From a virus, in the IMG/VR virus record IMGVR_UViG_3300006919_010853, positions 1 through 28,051 of that record: a DNA stretch of 28,051 nucleotides; one strand, written 5' to 3'. Shown piece by piece: positions 7,724 to 15,809 of the stretch (its first letter is position 1; the number at the start of each line of letters is the position of its first letter). The notes under the pieces were generated by a model. The model did no database searches, was not told the origin of the DNA, and saw only the letters and a program-made list of their open reading frames with translations. Position numbers and translations under genes: made by a program.

Positions 7724-7956
7724 TCGGGAAAGTTTTATTATGCGGTGTACTTGCTAGTGTCGTAGCGTTTTCTACACTGCCTAAATATAGTACTACTGCT
7801 GTAACTACTTTAGTAGGTGCAGTAATAAAAGCCTCTCAGTCAGTGGATGTGACAGAGAAATACAAACGAAAGGATTGTCCAGTTTGTGAAGGTAAAGGTT
7901 GGTACTGGAGTGGTGATGGAATTGCTAAAATAAATTGTCAATACTGTGAGCCATAA
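7720..7956 (+). CDS. Small membrane-anchored zinc-finger-like protein
   Basis: The 78-residue protein has a hydrophobic N-terminus (about 4-20) and a C-terminal pair of CxxC motifs, C53PVCEGKG and C73QYC, like one DnaJ-type CxxCxGxG zinc-binding unit. It probably binds one Zn ion or forms disulfides, tethered to the membrane. It starts at ATGA overlapping the serine-protease stop, so it may be a partner of that protease (inference). Family not named with confidence. Confidence 0.65.
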   Translation: MIGKVLLCGVLASVVAFSTLPKYSTTAVTTLVGAVIKASQSVDVTEKYKRKDCPVCEGKGWYWSGDGIAKINCQYCEP

Positions 7957-7957
7957 A

Positions 7958-8344
7958 ATGGAAAACCAAGAAAAACTCAAGGCAATAGCCACATCAATTT
8001 TAGAAAAAGCAAACTATCGCAGCACCGATGTAAGTGGTGATGAAGATGAACATGGTAGCGTTATAGCCGTTATTATGATCATAAGTACTTTGCTTACTTT
8101 GATTAGAATAGTTCAAGAATGCAACAAGAACAAAGACAAGATGTTCTATGCAAACAGAATTAGAGACATTAGTGTACGAAGAGGCTGGTACACAAAAATG
8201 CGTATTAAAAGGATTCTCAGGCGTGAGTTAACGCCAGAAGACTATCGCAAAAATGCAACCTCACTAGTTAATGCAATTCTGGATGAAGCAGCACAAATCA
8301 AGGAAGAAGACCTTATAACCATACTGGAGTCAGCAAATGTTTAA
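7958..8344 (+). CDS. Single-TM protein of unknown function
   Basis: The ATG at 7958, one base after the previous stop, gives 128 residues; a GTG at 7946 is possible but would overlap the previous gene and has no better ribosome site. There is one membrane segment at about 34-53 (VIAVIMIISTLLTLIRIV), a basic patch at 66-89 and a helical acidic end. It belongs to the membrane-protein run. Function unknown. Confidence 0.7.
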   Translation: MENQEKLKAIATSILEKANYRSTDVSGDEDEHGSVIAVIMIISTLLTLIRIVQECNKNKDKMFYANRIRDISVRRGWYTKMRIKRILRRELTPEDYRKNATSLVNAILDEAAQIKEEDLITILESANV

Positions 8345-8585
8345 TTTATTTACATGGGCGGTATATGGAATCTTCGTAGGATCAATAGCAAAATCAATAG
8401 TTCCCGGTGAAGAGAACTTTGGTTTTTTAAAAACAATAGCGTTAGGTGTAGCAGGATCGTACATGGGAGGTGCAGGACTATATATGCTAGGATCATATTC
8501 TGCCGTAGAACCAGCAGGTATATTTGCTGGTGTCGCTGGTAGTGTGCTGGCTCTTGTTCTGTATAATAAGTTAAATGAAAAGTGA
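8337..8585 (+). CDS. GlsB/YeaQ/YmgE-family small membrane protein
   Basis: The 82-residue protein has three short hydrophobic helices with glycine-rich faces and the typical order: FVGSIAKSIVPG, then FLKTIALGVAGSYMGG, then a final GIFAGVAGSVLALVLYN. This matches the GlsB/YeaQ/YmgE (transglycosylase-associated) family of small bacterial inner-membrane proteins, whose molecular role is poorly known and is linked to stress responses. TGGAG sits 7 nt before the ATG, and the gene overlaps its neighbours on both sides. In a phage it could alter the host membrane or serve as a holin-like component (inference). Confidence 0.75.
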   Translation: MFNLFTWAVYGIFVGSIAKSIVPGEENFGFLKTIALGVAGSYMGGAGLYMLGSYSAVEPAGIFAGVAGSVLALVLYNKLNEK

Positions 8586-9498
8586 TAAAGTAGCAGTTTT
8601 TTTACATTTATATCATACGGACCTAGCAAAGACTTTTCTAGGGGAACTCAGTCCCATTAAGGACTTAGTGGATGTCTACATAACGCTTCCTGATAGCAAA
8701 GACTGCGAAGAGGCTAAAAGCCTTCTAAAGCCCTTAAATCCCTCATTTGAATACGTTCCTAACCTAGGTACAGACATAATGCCTTTCTTAAAATTGCTTA
8801 ATAAATATGGCAAAAACTATAAGTACTTTCTTAAAATGCACAGTAAAAAATCTCTTAGAGACAATCATGCTAATTGGCTAAATATTTTCTTACATGAATT
8901 AATCGGGGATAGAGATAATTTTAAAAAAAATATCAAGTTAATGGAAGACTATGATCTTATTGGCCCACCCTCTTGTATCATGGATAATGAAAACATACAT
9001 ACAACTTGGATAGATTATTTGATGCATGAAATAAAAATGCCTAATGACCATAGAAATGCTTTTATAGCAGGCACAATGTTTATGGGACGAAGCGACACAT
9101 ATTTAAAATATTTTGATAAAAATGTTGCACAATGGCTGGAAAGCCTTATGATAAAGAGAGGAGAGGTAGGCCATGTGAAAGATTGGGATCATCCAAGACA
9201 GATAGAAATACACAGTTATGTACATTCTATAGAAAGAATGTTTGGATATGTTGGAGAACTAGGCATCACAGAGCCATTTACGTATAAACTAGAAGTAGAC
9301 AATGGCCCACAAACTCTGACTAGAAATATAGTGATTACTAAATATAAGGACATATATGATACTTTTCATAGTTATGTATATGGTATAATTACTGGTCGGC
9401 AAGACGACACAATAGAAGTAGTATGGTATCATAAAAGACCGAAACTCAAAAAAATATATACACTAGATCATGAGAATAGATTGATGGTGGAAAAATGA
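8575..9498 (+). CDS. RgpF-like (rhamnan synthesis F) glycan protein
   Basis: The 307-residue protein matches the rhamnan-synthesis-protein-F family, found in bacterial polysaccharide clusters. Supporting motifs are the N-terminal VAVFLHLYHTDL, VPNLGTDIMPFL (61-72), FLKMHSKKS (85-93) and FIAGTMFMGR (163-172). Family members are treated as glycosyltransferases or glycan-assembly proteins acting in the cytoplasm. It overlaps the GlsB-like gene by 11 nt and the following gene by ATGA. It sits among structural genes, apart from the main glycan operon at 13068, which hints that a virion protein is the acceptor; that is inference. Confidence 0.7.
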   Translation: MKSDKVAVFLHLYHTDLAKTFLGELSPIKDLVDVYITLPDSKDCEEAKSLLKPLNPSFEYVPNLGTDIMPFLKLLNKYGKNYKYFLKMHSKKSLRDNHANWLNIFLHELIGDRDNFKKNIKLMEDYDLIGPPSCIMDNENIHTTWIDYLMHEIKMPNDHRNAFIAGTMFMGRSDTYLKYFDKNVAQWLESLMIKRGEVGHVKDWDHPRQIEIHSYVHSIERMFGYVGELGITEPFTYKLEVDNGPQTLTRNIVITKYKDIYDTFHSYVYGIITGRQDDTIEVVWYHKRPKLKKIYTLDHENRLMVEK

Positions 9499-11528
9499 CT
9501 CCAGAAGAACTTTATCAAACATTTTCTAAAAACCCTTGCGGCTTTATTGGTGCTCCTAGACAAATTGATGAACTAAAAGGAAATGGAGCAGTTTTTGGCA
9601 CTGGCCCTTCATACAACTCTTACGGATATATAGAATATGCACAAGGAAATGTTCCATATTGGCTGGCTAGAATTGTTGATATTTCTAGTTTCCTATACAG
9701 CCCTTGTATAGAGCCTATACTCAGCAGTGCATATGATAACAACTTCCATAATTATAAGTTGTGTCTCCCGTTTAAGTTTTTACAAATTTTAGATGGTGGA
9801 GCATATCAAGAATCCCAGTCTCTTCCTCAATGCGGCGTTGCACATAGTTTCAGAAACGCAGTGGATACCATGAGAGCCTGCCACCACATAGCAAAAAAAG
9901 GTATTGGAAATAGCGATTTTACTAGAGGTGCTACTGAACACATGACTTATTGGGGGTGGAACAGTATACCAGAAAATTTATTAATGCTTGGTCCTGACTT
10001 GGTAGGCTCAGAAATTCAAAGCGAAAGATTTCCAACTGGAACAGATATGGGTTGCTGGCCCGGAAGTCAAGGAATGCCGGGAGCGGCACACGGTTGTGTA
10101 GCATGTCCCGGTGAAGAAAGAGAGACTTGTAAATCATGCGGTTGTTGTCCTCCTACTGGACCTCCCGATGATCCTTGTTGCAATCCCGGCACACCAGATT
10201 GGGCAGAACGATGTTGTGGATACAATAGAATAAGTGCTTTTAATATTGCTTATTTCGTTCCTTCTCAAGACGCAGGAGAGTCGTTCGGAGGAGATATATT
10301 AACTGGTAGATTAGATGACAAACTTTACCACGTAGGAATATTAGAAAGAAAGGAATATGGAGGGGTGTGCTCTTTAAGAAATAGTTCTGCTGACAGACTT
10401 AAAAGTATAGACAATGGTTTATTCTTTACATATTTTCAAGAACGTAACGGTTGGGACTATGGAAACGATGACTACGAAGGAATGGGTCCAACGCCCGTAA
10501 CAAAAAGCAACCCTATAGAAAGATGTAGAACGGCGATGCCCGTTATGCTTCCTGCAAGCGTAAGTAGTAAAGGAGGTATGCCACAAACAGATACGGATTA
10601 TGGCCTCAAACTTATAAAACAATTATTATGGAATGGTGAAGGTGTTGCACTTTTTTCAAATGTTGGGTTCCCAAATGTTAGAGACAGTCAGGGTCTACTA
10701 TATCCAGACAGAATATGGTATCAGATGTACAGTATTATTGGCTATGATGATCGTTGTCTAGAGTTTGAAGAATGTGTCTATGTTTTGCATTGTCCTTTTG
10801 GAGATTGGGTTTCTGGTGGACATCCATCTTGGGGGCCATTGCCAACAGGTGCTTTTCTTGTTACTGAAAGCGTATTAAAAGAAATGATTAAATATATGAA
10901 TGGTTCTGATTATTATGGATGTAGATCAAGAACCTGTCCTGATCCTTCAGCAAGCCCTCCACCAGACTGTAGTGATCCATTTGTACGTGATGAATATTTA
11001 GGATGTAGTGCGGTTCCTGACTATCCCAACTGCCTTCCTTATTTTTGTCAGCCTAGACAAAGTGCTTTTGGTATGCTTTTTGCATTCAGTTTAGATAGAG
11101 ATTTAACGCAAGACAATTATAATGATACATTATTTAAATGGGAACAGTTTATTCCTAGTTGGTCTACTGCTGAACTTTTGAAACAAAGCATGGCATACAC
11201 TGAACTACCTAGTGTGAGTGATATTGATAACGCAGCAGGAGATGGCCTATCACTGGAAATACAATTTATTTGGAACGGGTCCGATGAAAATATGTATAGA
11301 GAAAGAGAGTTGATAAACCATGTCTATGTACACTCCTCAGAACATCAAGACATAATTGTTCAAGACACATCTCTTAAAAGCAGATGCCAAAACCGACAAC
11401 CAGATGACCCCGTATTAAATTTTACTTTAGATATTAAGCCTTATTTTGGTTATATAAAAATAGAAAATAAAGTTCCAGACAATATTACAAAGACTACTAT
11501 TACAGGATATGGAGCCTTTAATGGATAG
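9495..11528 (+). CDS. Degenerate papain-like paralogue with Cys-rich insertions
   Basis: A 677-residue relative of the protease at 5024. Shared features are TPEELY (2-7), PF..Y.E.Q....C (92-113), RNAVD (120-124), RGATE (144-148), QGM (192-194) and SGGHPSWGPLPTGAFL (440-455). Gln108 and Cys113 align with the active Gln and Cys. The His position is Gln410 (IWYQMY) and the Asn position is Cys433 (LHCPFG), so peptidase activity is unlikely. Large insertions add Cys/Pro-rich segments, about 186-241 (CKSCGCC, DPCCNPG, ERCCG) and 474-520. The C-terminal 150 residues look like a separate domain. The start is ATGA-coupled to the RgpF-like gene. It is probably a virion protein reusing the protease fold. 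Confidence 0.75.
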   Translation: MTPEELYQTFSKNPCGFIGAPRQIDELKGNGAVFGTGPSYNSYGYIEYAQGNVPYWLARIVDISSFLYSPCIEPILSSAYDNNFHNYKLCLPFKFLQILDGGAYQESQSLPQCGVAHSFRNAVDTMRACHHIAKKGIGNSDFTRGATEHMTYWGWNSIPENLLMLGPDLVGSEIQSERFPTGTDMGCWPGSQGMPGAAHGCVACPGEERETCKSCGCCPPTGPPDDPCCNPGTPDWAERCCGYNRISAFNIAYFVPSQDAGESFGGDILTGRLDDKLYHVGILERKEYGGVCSLRNSSADRLKSIDNGLFFTYFQERNGWDYGNDDYEGMGPTPVTKSNPIERCRTAMPVMLPASVSSKGGMPQTDTDYGLKLIKQLLWNGEGVALFSNVGFPNVRDSQGLLYPDRIWYQMYSIIGYDDRCLEFEECVYVLHCPFGDWVSGGHPSWGPLPTGAFLVTESVLKEMIKYMNGSDYYGCRSRTCPDPSASPPPDCSDPFVRDEYLGCSAVPDYPNCLPYFCQPRQSAFGMLFAFSLDRDLTQDNYNDTLFKWEQFIPSWSTAELLKQSMAYTELPSVSDIDNAAGDGLSLEIQFIWNGSDENMYRERELINHVYVHSSEHQDIIVQDTSLKSRCQNRQPDDPVLNFTLDIKPYFGYIKIENKVPDNITKTTITGYGAFNG

Positions 11529-13005
11529 ATTAGAAACATACAACCTGACCATAGTTAATGGTACAACTGAACAAAATTGCTCTTATGCCAATCCTAGTAA
11601 CAGTATTTATTTCGATATAGATGCCACTGATTGCTTCTTTAATGGTGGTGCTATAAATATATATGATTTTAAAATGACCCAAAGCAAAATATGTGCCAAG
11701 ACTTTAGAGACACCTTTTCCTGTTCTAGGTTGTGAATACAATCAAAGAGGAATAGTCAAACAGCCTTCGCAAGAATACAGATCAGTAGAAGAATGTGCTA
11801 CTCTGCTTGGCATCGAAAGACCAGAAGCAGGCGATGGCTTTGCTTTTCCCAACGGTATTGATTGGACTTCACCCGATACTTATCAGAACACACCTGCCTA
11901 CAACTATTGGCTTGGTAGAAAAGAACAGGGAGATACTGTAGCATTAAATCCAAATTATCCTTTTACGAATTTCTGGGACAGGTGCGAAATAAGTTTTTAC
12001 GGTAAACCATTTGGAGTTTGTGGATTATTTGGGTATGTAAACGGAGGATATATGCACTGCCATTCTTTTGATTGGTCTTTATGGGACTTAGATGTTTTAC
12101 AGGTTATGGTGGACACTGGTTCTTGGCAATCCTCTCCTCAAGCAGGAGAGTCAAACTATGCCACTACTAGACAAAGAATGGAGATTGACTTTACTAATGA
12201 TCAAATCTTCCCCTTTGAACAAAAAAAACTTGCTAATTTTGTTAGACCTCTCCCTAAAAGGTTGAGTTTTGTAGATTTAACTGCTTATGTCATTGATCTT
12301 TCTGCTGGAGATAGAGGTCATATACCCGGAGAACAAAGAATACTTAGTCCTTATGAGATAGATTGGGGTTCACTTGGAAATGTAGAATGGGGATACGGTA
12401 GTGTCACATGCAAAGCAGATGTTGCAGGAGGAGGCTTGTTATCTATAGGAACAGATGCTAGTTCCGTAAATATATATCACTTTAACGTAAACGCAAGTGA
12501 AATTCAGATAGTTCCTGCACTTGAAATAGACGCACAAAGTTCTGTTGTTGCTAGAAGCATGAGGTGTGGCGGTAGCGTAACCCTAATGAATTTTTCTGTT
12601 ATTAGCGTCAGTTCAGTGACCATCGGTGAAACTTTTACAATGGGGTCATTAAGCAGAGCAATAATTGCAGCAGGTTCATTTCAATCCATATCAGCAATAA
12701 ACAGCGTATTAGTTGCTGAAGATAAGTGGACCGTTGCAGATCAATTTTCAGCAACCAATGGTTGTAGTTTACAAGGAAATACATTTGAGTTTAATGATGA
12801 TGTGACAATCGCAGGCTCAAGCATTAAAGTCCAAAAGATAACAACAGCAAATAGTTTAACGCTAGAATCTACCACGGCATCTATAGGCGTGGCAGAAGCC
12901 GGTGATACATGGTCTATCACAAACGGCAGTAACGTAACAATAGGAACTCTTGTGGGACCAATGCCAGATGTTGATGAGACCAGCACCCTGACGATAACTA
13001 ATTAA
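11521..13005 (+). CDS. Probable virion structural protein with beta-repeat C-terminus
   Basis: The ATG at 11521 is chosen over 11509 because GGAG (11511-11514) lies 6 nt before it; this gives 494 residues and an 8-nt overlap with the previous gene. The N-terminal half is rich in Cys, Tyr and Trp. From about residue 290 the sequence becomes short Val/Ile/Ser/Thr repeats with alternating Gly, Ala and Asn (VTIGETFTMGS, VTIAGSSIKV, GSNVTIGTLVG), suggesting a beta-helix or beta-solenoid like phage fibre or spike domains. No enzyme motif was seen. It is the last gene before the promoter at 13012 and may be a fibre or spike coat protein and glycan acceptor (inference). Confidence 0.65.
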   Translation: MDRLETYNLTIVNGTTEQNCSYANPSNSIYFDIDATDCFFNGGAINIYDFKMTQSKICAKTLETPFPVLGCEYNQRGIVKQPSQEYRSVEECATLLGIERPEAGDGFAFPNGIDWTSPDTYQNTPAYNYWLGRKEQGDTVALNPNYPFTNFWDRCEISFYGKPFGVCGLFGYVNGGYMHCHSFDWSLWDLDVLQVMVDTGSWQSSPQAGESNYATTRQRMEIDFTNDQIFPFEQKKLANFVRPLPKRLSFVDLTAYVIDLSAGDRGHIPGEQRILSPYEIDWGSLGNVEWGYGSVTCKADVAGGGLLSIGTDASSVNIYHFNVNASEIQIVPALEIDAQSSVVARSMRCGGSVTLMNFSVISVSSVTIGETFTMGSLSRAIIAAGSFQSISAINSVLVAEDKWTVADQFSATNGCSLQGNTFEFNDDVTIAGSSIKVQKITTANSLTLESTTASIGVAEAGDTWSITNGSNVTIGTLVGPMPDVDETSTLTITN

Positions 13006-13011
13006 TACTGC

Positions 13012-13039
13012 TTGACAAATCTAATTAGTGTGTTATTAT
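13012..13039 (+). promoter_or_regulatory. Sigma70-type promoter of the glycan operon
   Basis: A perfect -35 TTGACA (13012-13017), a 16-bp spacer and a -10 TATTAT (13034-13039, 5 of 6 matches) lie in the 62-base gap after the structural block. Start of transcription would be near 13046, about 20 nt before the ATG at 13068, with AAAGGAC as ribosome site in between. This is one of only two strong promoter matches I found in intergenic DNA, and it falls at a change of functional module. Confidence 0.75.
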
Positions 13040-13067
13040 AGAGTATAAACACCTAAAAGGACAACAA

Positions 13068-13682
13068 ATGTCAATAACTTATGCTATAACTATTAATGAT
13101 GAATTAAATAGTGTTAAAAGGCTTATGCACACACTAGAAGAGTGCAAGGAAAAAGACTCTGAGATTCTAGCAGTACACTGCTACAGCCGGACAGAAGATA
13201 TGTCCGATAGTAACCACATTGAAATCAAAGAGTATCTCATGGAAAATACAGACACATACTGTAACTATAAGTTCGACAACAATCTCGCGGACTTAAAAAA
13301 CTATATTATTAGTATTTCTACAAAGGAATATATATTTCTGTTAGATGCAGACGAATATCTTACGACACAAACCCTAGCACTGTGGAACAATGTAATAAAA
13401 AATGAGCCTCAGTATGATGTGTTCTGGACTCCTAGAGTTAATATCATAGAAAACTTAACACAGGAAGATATAAAAAAGTTTGGGTTAAAACTTAATGACA
13501 AAAACTGGATCAACTGGCCCGACAACCAACCACGCATATTTAAAAACAACGGTAAAATTAAATGGACAATGGAAAACAACAACTATAGATTGGTAGGGGC
13601 TGCTAAATCAGGGTCGTTGACAGCAGACCCAAGACTTGCCACCATAAACAGAAAGGACAGCATGGATGTACAAAGAACTTAG
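13068..13682 (+). CDS. GT-A family glycosyltransferase (GT2-like)
   Basis: First gene of the glycan operon, 204 residues. It has the GT-A signature of a DxD metal site in YIFLLDADEYL (Asp93-x-Asp95-Glu96), preceded by NNLADLKNYIISIS, which resembles the A-x-x-x-N motif of GT2 enzymes, and a later WPDNQPRIF (150-158). It would transfer a sugar from a nucleotide donor in the cytoplasm. It is shorter than typical GT2 proteins, so it is a minimal catalytic domain. It overlaps the next gene, a relative, by 17 nt. Donor and acceptor cannot be told from sequence. Confidence 0.75.
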   Translation: MSITYAITINDELNSVKRLMHTLEECKEKDSEILAVHCYSRTEDMSDSNHIEIKEYLMENTDTYCNYKFDNNLADLKNYIISISTKEYIFLLDADEYLTTQTLALWNNVIKNEPQYDVFWTPRVNIIENLTQEDIKKFGLKLNDKNWINWPDNQPRIFKNNGKIKWTMENNNYRLVGAAKSGSLTADPRLATINRKDSMDVQRT

Positions 13683-14388
13683 TTTATGTTTAGCAATAGC
13701 AAATTCAGCAGATTGTCTACCAAGATTTATGTCGTGGGCCTTACCACGTTTCGAGGATATTATCATACTCAAGTCAGATTCAGATGATTATACTGACGCT
13801 ATGCTAGATCGTTACGCCGCTGACAATGAGAGTATATCATTATATTATCAACCCATTAGAAACATAGCACACCAGAAACAGACCTGTGTTGACTATAGCG
13901 ATAAAGAGTACAAACTTATTATTGACGCTGATGAGATTGTACAAGAAACAAATTGGGATGAAGTAGTAACCTATATGAAAGATCAGAAAATTAATCTTAT
14001 ACATTTACCTAGATTGAATCTACAGAAAGACGATAAGCACTATCTTCCCGATGCCTACCCAGATTATCAGCCTAGGTTGTTCGACTCCACTGTGTCATTT
14101 AATCTTGAGCCTCTTTATGAAACACACCATGTTATGCAGGGTGCTAATAGTCAATCGGCATTGCAAGAAACCCACATAATACACTGGGGTCATATCAGAA
14201 ATGAAGAACAGATGCAATGGAAAAGTGACATGCGTAAACAATATGCAAAAACTGATCGCTGTGACGGCAAGGGTCTCTTAGAAACAAAAAATTGGTACTA
14301 TGAACGCAATAAAACATTAGGCTTTGACGAAAAAGCATTGCCTTTATCACAAAAAATTATAGACTACATATACTCAATAGAGGAATAA
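13666..14388 (+). CDS. GT-A family glycosyltransferase, paralogue of previous
   Basis: The 240-residue protein has the same layout as its upstream neighbour: YKLIIDADEIV (Asp87-x-Asp89-Glu90), a PRLNL segment (115-119) and YPDYQPRLF (131-139), which parallels WPDNQPRIF. The two probably arose by duplication and may add different sugars. AAGGAC lies 8 nt before the ATG at 13666 and decides this start over the ATG at 13662, which is in another frame. There is no membrane segment, so it is cytoplasmic. Confidence 0.75.
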   Translation: MYKELSLCLAIANSADCLPRFMSWALPRFEDIIILKSDSDDYTDAMLDRYAADNESISLYYQPIRNIAHQKQTCVDYSDKEYKLIIDADEIVQETNWDEVVTYMKDQKINLIHLPRLNLQKDDKHYLPDAYPDYQPRLFDSTVSFNLEPLYETHHVMQGANSQSALQETHIIHWGHIRNEEQMQWKSDMRKQYAKTDRCDGKGLLETKNWYYERNKTLGFDEKALPLSQKIIDYIYSIEE

Positions 14389-14389
14389 A

Positions 14390-15028
14390 ATGGAAAAAAT
14401 ACGATACATAACTTCTATGTTTCCCTTTGCCAAAAAACTGCGTGAGGTTTTTGGAGTAGATGACTTGTCTGCTATACAAAGTGATATACCTTTACTCAAA
14501 AGAGAAAACGATCAATCCACCATACATCATCACCAGTTTTACGAATGGACAGAAGGTGACGATTTTAAAGATATGTACAGAGATTTTATTAGAGTTTGCG
14601 TTCGTCCTCTATATATAGGTAAAATAGTTGTGCAGGCAAACCCTACTTTTAGAATTGCTTACCCTAATAATGTAGCCGTAGGTGAATTTCATAAAGACAA
14701 AAACTATAGAGACCCAGAATGGGCGGCAAAGATTAAAGAGATGAACTACTACCTTCCTTTAACAGATGCTTTTGGCACAAATACTTTCTGGGCAGAATCA
14801 GAAGAAGACAAAGGAGACTTTGCTCCAGTTGAATGCGAACATGGATACTACATAAGGTGGGATGGTGTAAATCTAACACATGGAAATAAAATTAATACTA
14901 CAGGCAAAACAAGGATTAGCGTAGACTTTAGGGTTTGTGAACTTAAAAATTTTGAACCATCGGAGACAGGCAGTATCAATGAAGACAGGAAGTTTGAGAT
15001 AGGAGGATATTACGAATTATATGATTAG
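14390..15028 (+). CDS. StrG-like Fe(II)/2-oxoglutarate oxygenase
   Basis: The 212-residue protein carries an iron-binding facial triad: His101-x-Asp103 in GEFHKDKNY, and His164 in NLTHGN, with Arg175 in KTRISVDFRV placed to bind 2-oxoglutarate. The segment NYYLPLTDAFGTNTFW (119-134) is close to StrG, encoded in the streptomycin cluster, and to similar phage and bacterial proteins. It would hydroxylate or otherwise oxidise a small substrate; inside this operon a sugar or sugar nucleotide is the natural guess. GAGG precedes the ATG, and the gene starts 1 nt after the previous stop. Family call is good; substrate is inference. Confidence 0.75.
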   Translation: MEKIRYITSMFPFAKKLREVFGVDDLSAIQSDIPLLKRENDQSTIHHHQFYEWTEGDDFKDMYRDFIRVCVRPLYIGKIVVQANPTFRIAYPNNVAVGEFHKDKNYRDPEWAAKIKEMNYYLPLTDAFGTNTFWAESEEDKGDFAPVECEHGYYIRWDGVNLTHGNKINTTGKTRISVDFRVCELKNFEPSETGSINEDRKFEIGGYYELYD

Positions 15029-15809
15029 TTTAATTATACCCACATATAAAAATCCTACAGTACTAGATTTGTGTCTAAGGTCTGCTATCGAAGGTCAAGA
15101 CCAAGACAATGAAATATTGGTTATAGTAGATGGCTGCTTAGAAGAAAACCTAGATGTGCTTGAAAAATACACAGACAGTATCAAGCCTCAGATTCTTACA
15201 GAAAACGCTGGGATGAGCGTGGCACAAAACGTAGGAGTAGAAGCATCAACCACAGGCAAGATATTGATTATAAATGATGATAACGTCATGCCAAGAGGCT
15301 GGGATACTATATTAGACAAGTACGACCTTACCGATACAGTTTGGGCTCCTAATCACATTGAGCCTTTTCCTAGTATTTTTAGACAGATAAAAATAAAAGA
15401 CCTAGGCAGAGACCCTGCAACATTCGACCTTGAAAGATTCTGGAAATATGAAGAGAGCATCAGGGAAGACTGTATAGAAATGAATGGTTCCACATATCCG
15501 ATACTAATGAGTAAAGAAAACTATCAGGCTGTTGAAGGCTTTGACGTAGACTATCCCACCAAGGCTGGCTCTGTGTCAGATTGGGATTTTTTCTTAAAGT
15601 GTGAACTCAACGGATGGAAGATGCTCAGGACATACCAATGTTCTCTGTATCACTTTGTTTCAACAACAAGAAAGTCTAAAGAAGAACAGCAAAGAGCGTA
15701 TCAAACAGAACAAGACTGTAAGGCATTTTTTGCCAAGAAATGGGGAACATCGCCACAACACAATCCAATAACTAACTCCAAGATGATAAAGGTGAATAAT
15801 GTCAACTAG
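15021..15809 (+). CDS. GT2 family glycosyltransferase
   Basis: A canonical GT-A fold enzyme of 262 residues. It opens with ISLIIPTYKNP, has LVIVDGC at 33-39, NAGMSVAQNVGV at 62-73, the metal-site loop INDDN (84-88) and a catalytic-loop SDWDFFLKC (186-194) with Asp187 and Asp189. It inverts the linkage when transferring a sugar from a nucleotide donor. It overlaps the oxygenase by 8 nt and the epimerase by 11 nt. It is not closely related to the two GT-A genes at the start of the operon. Confidence 0.85.
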   Translation: MISLIIPTYKNPTVLDLCLRSAIEGQDQDNEILVIVDGCLEENLDVLEKYTDSIKPQILTENAGMSVAQNVGVEASTTGKILIINDDNVMPRGWDTILDKYDLTDTVWAPNHIEPFPSIFRQIKIKDLGRDPATFDLERFWKYEESIREDCIEMNGSTYPILMSKENYQAVEGFDVDYPTKAGSVSDWDFFLKCELNGWKMLRTYQCSLYHFVSTTRKSKEEQQRAYQTEQDCKAFFAKKWGTSPQHNPITNSKMIKVNNVN

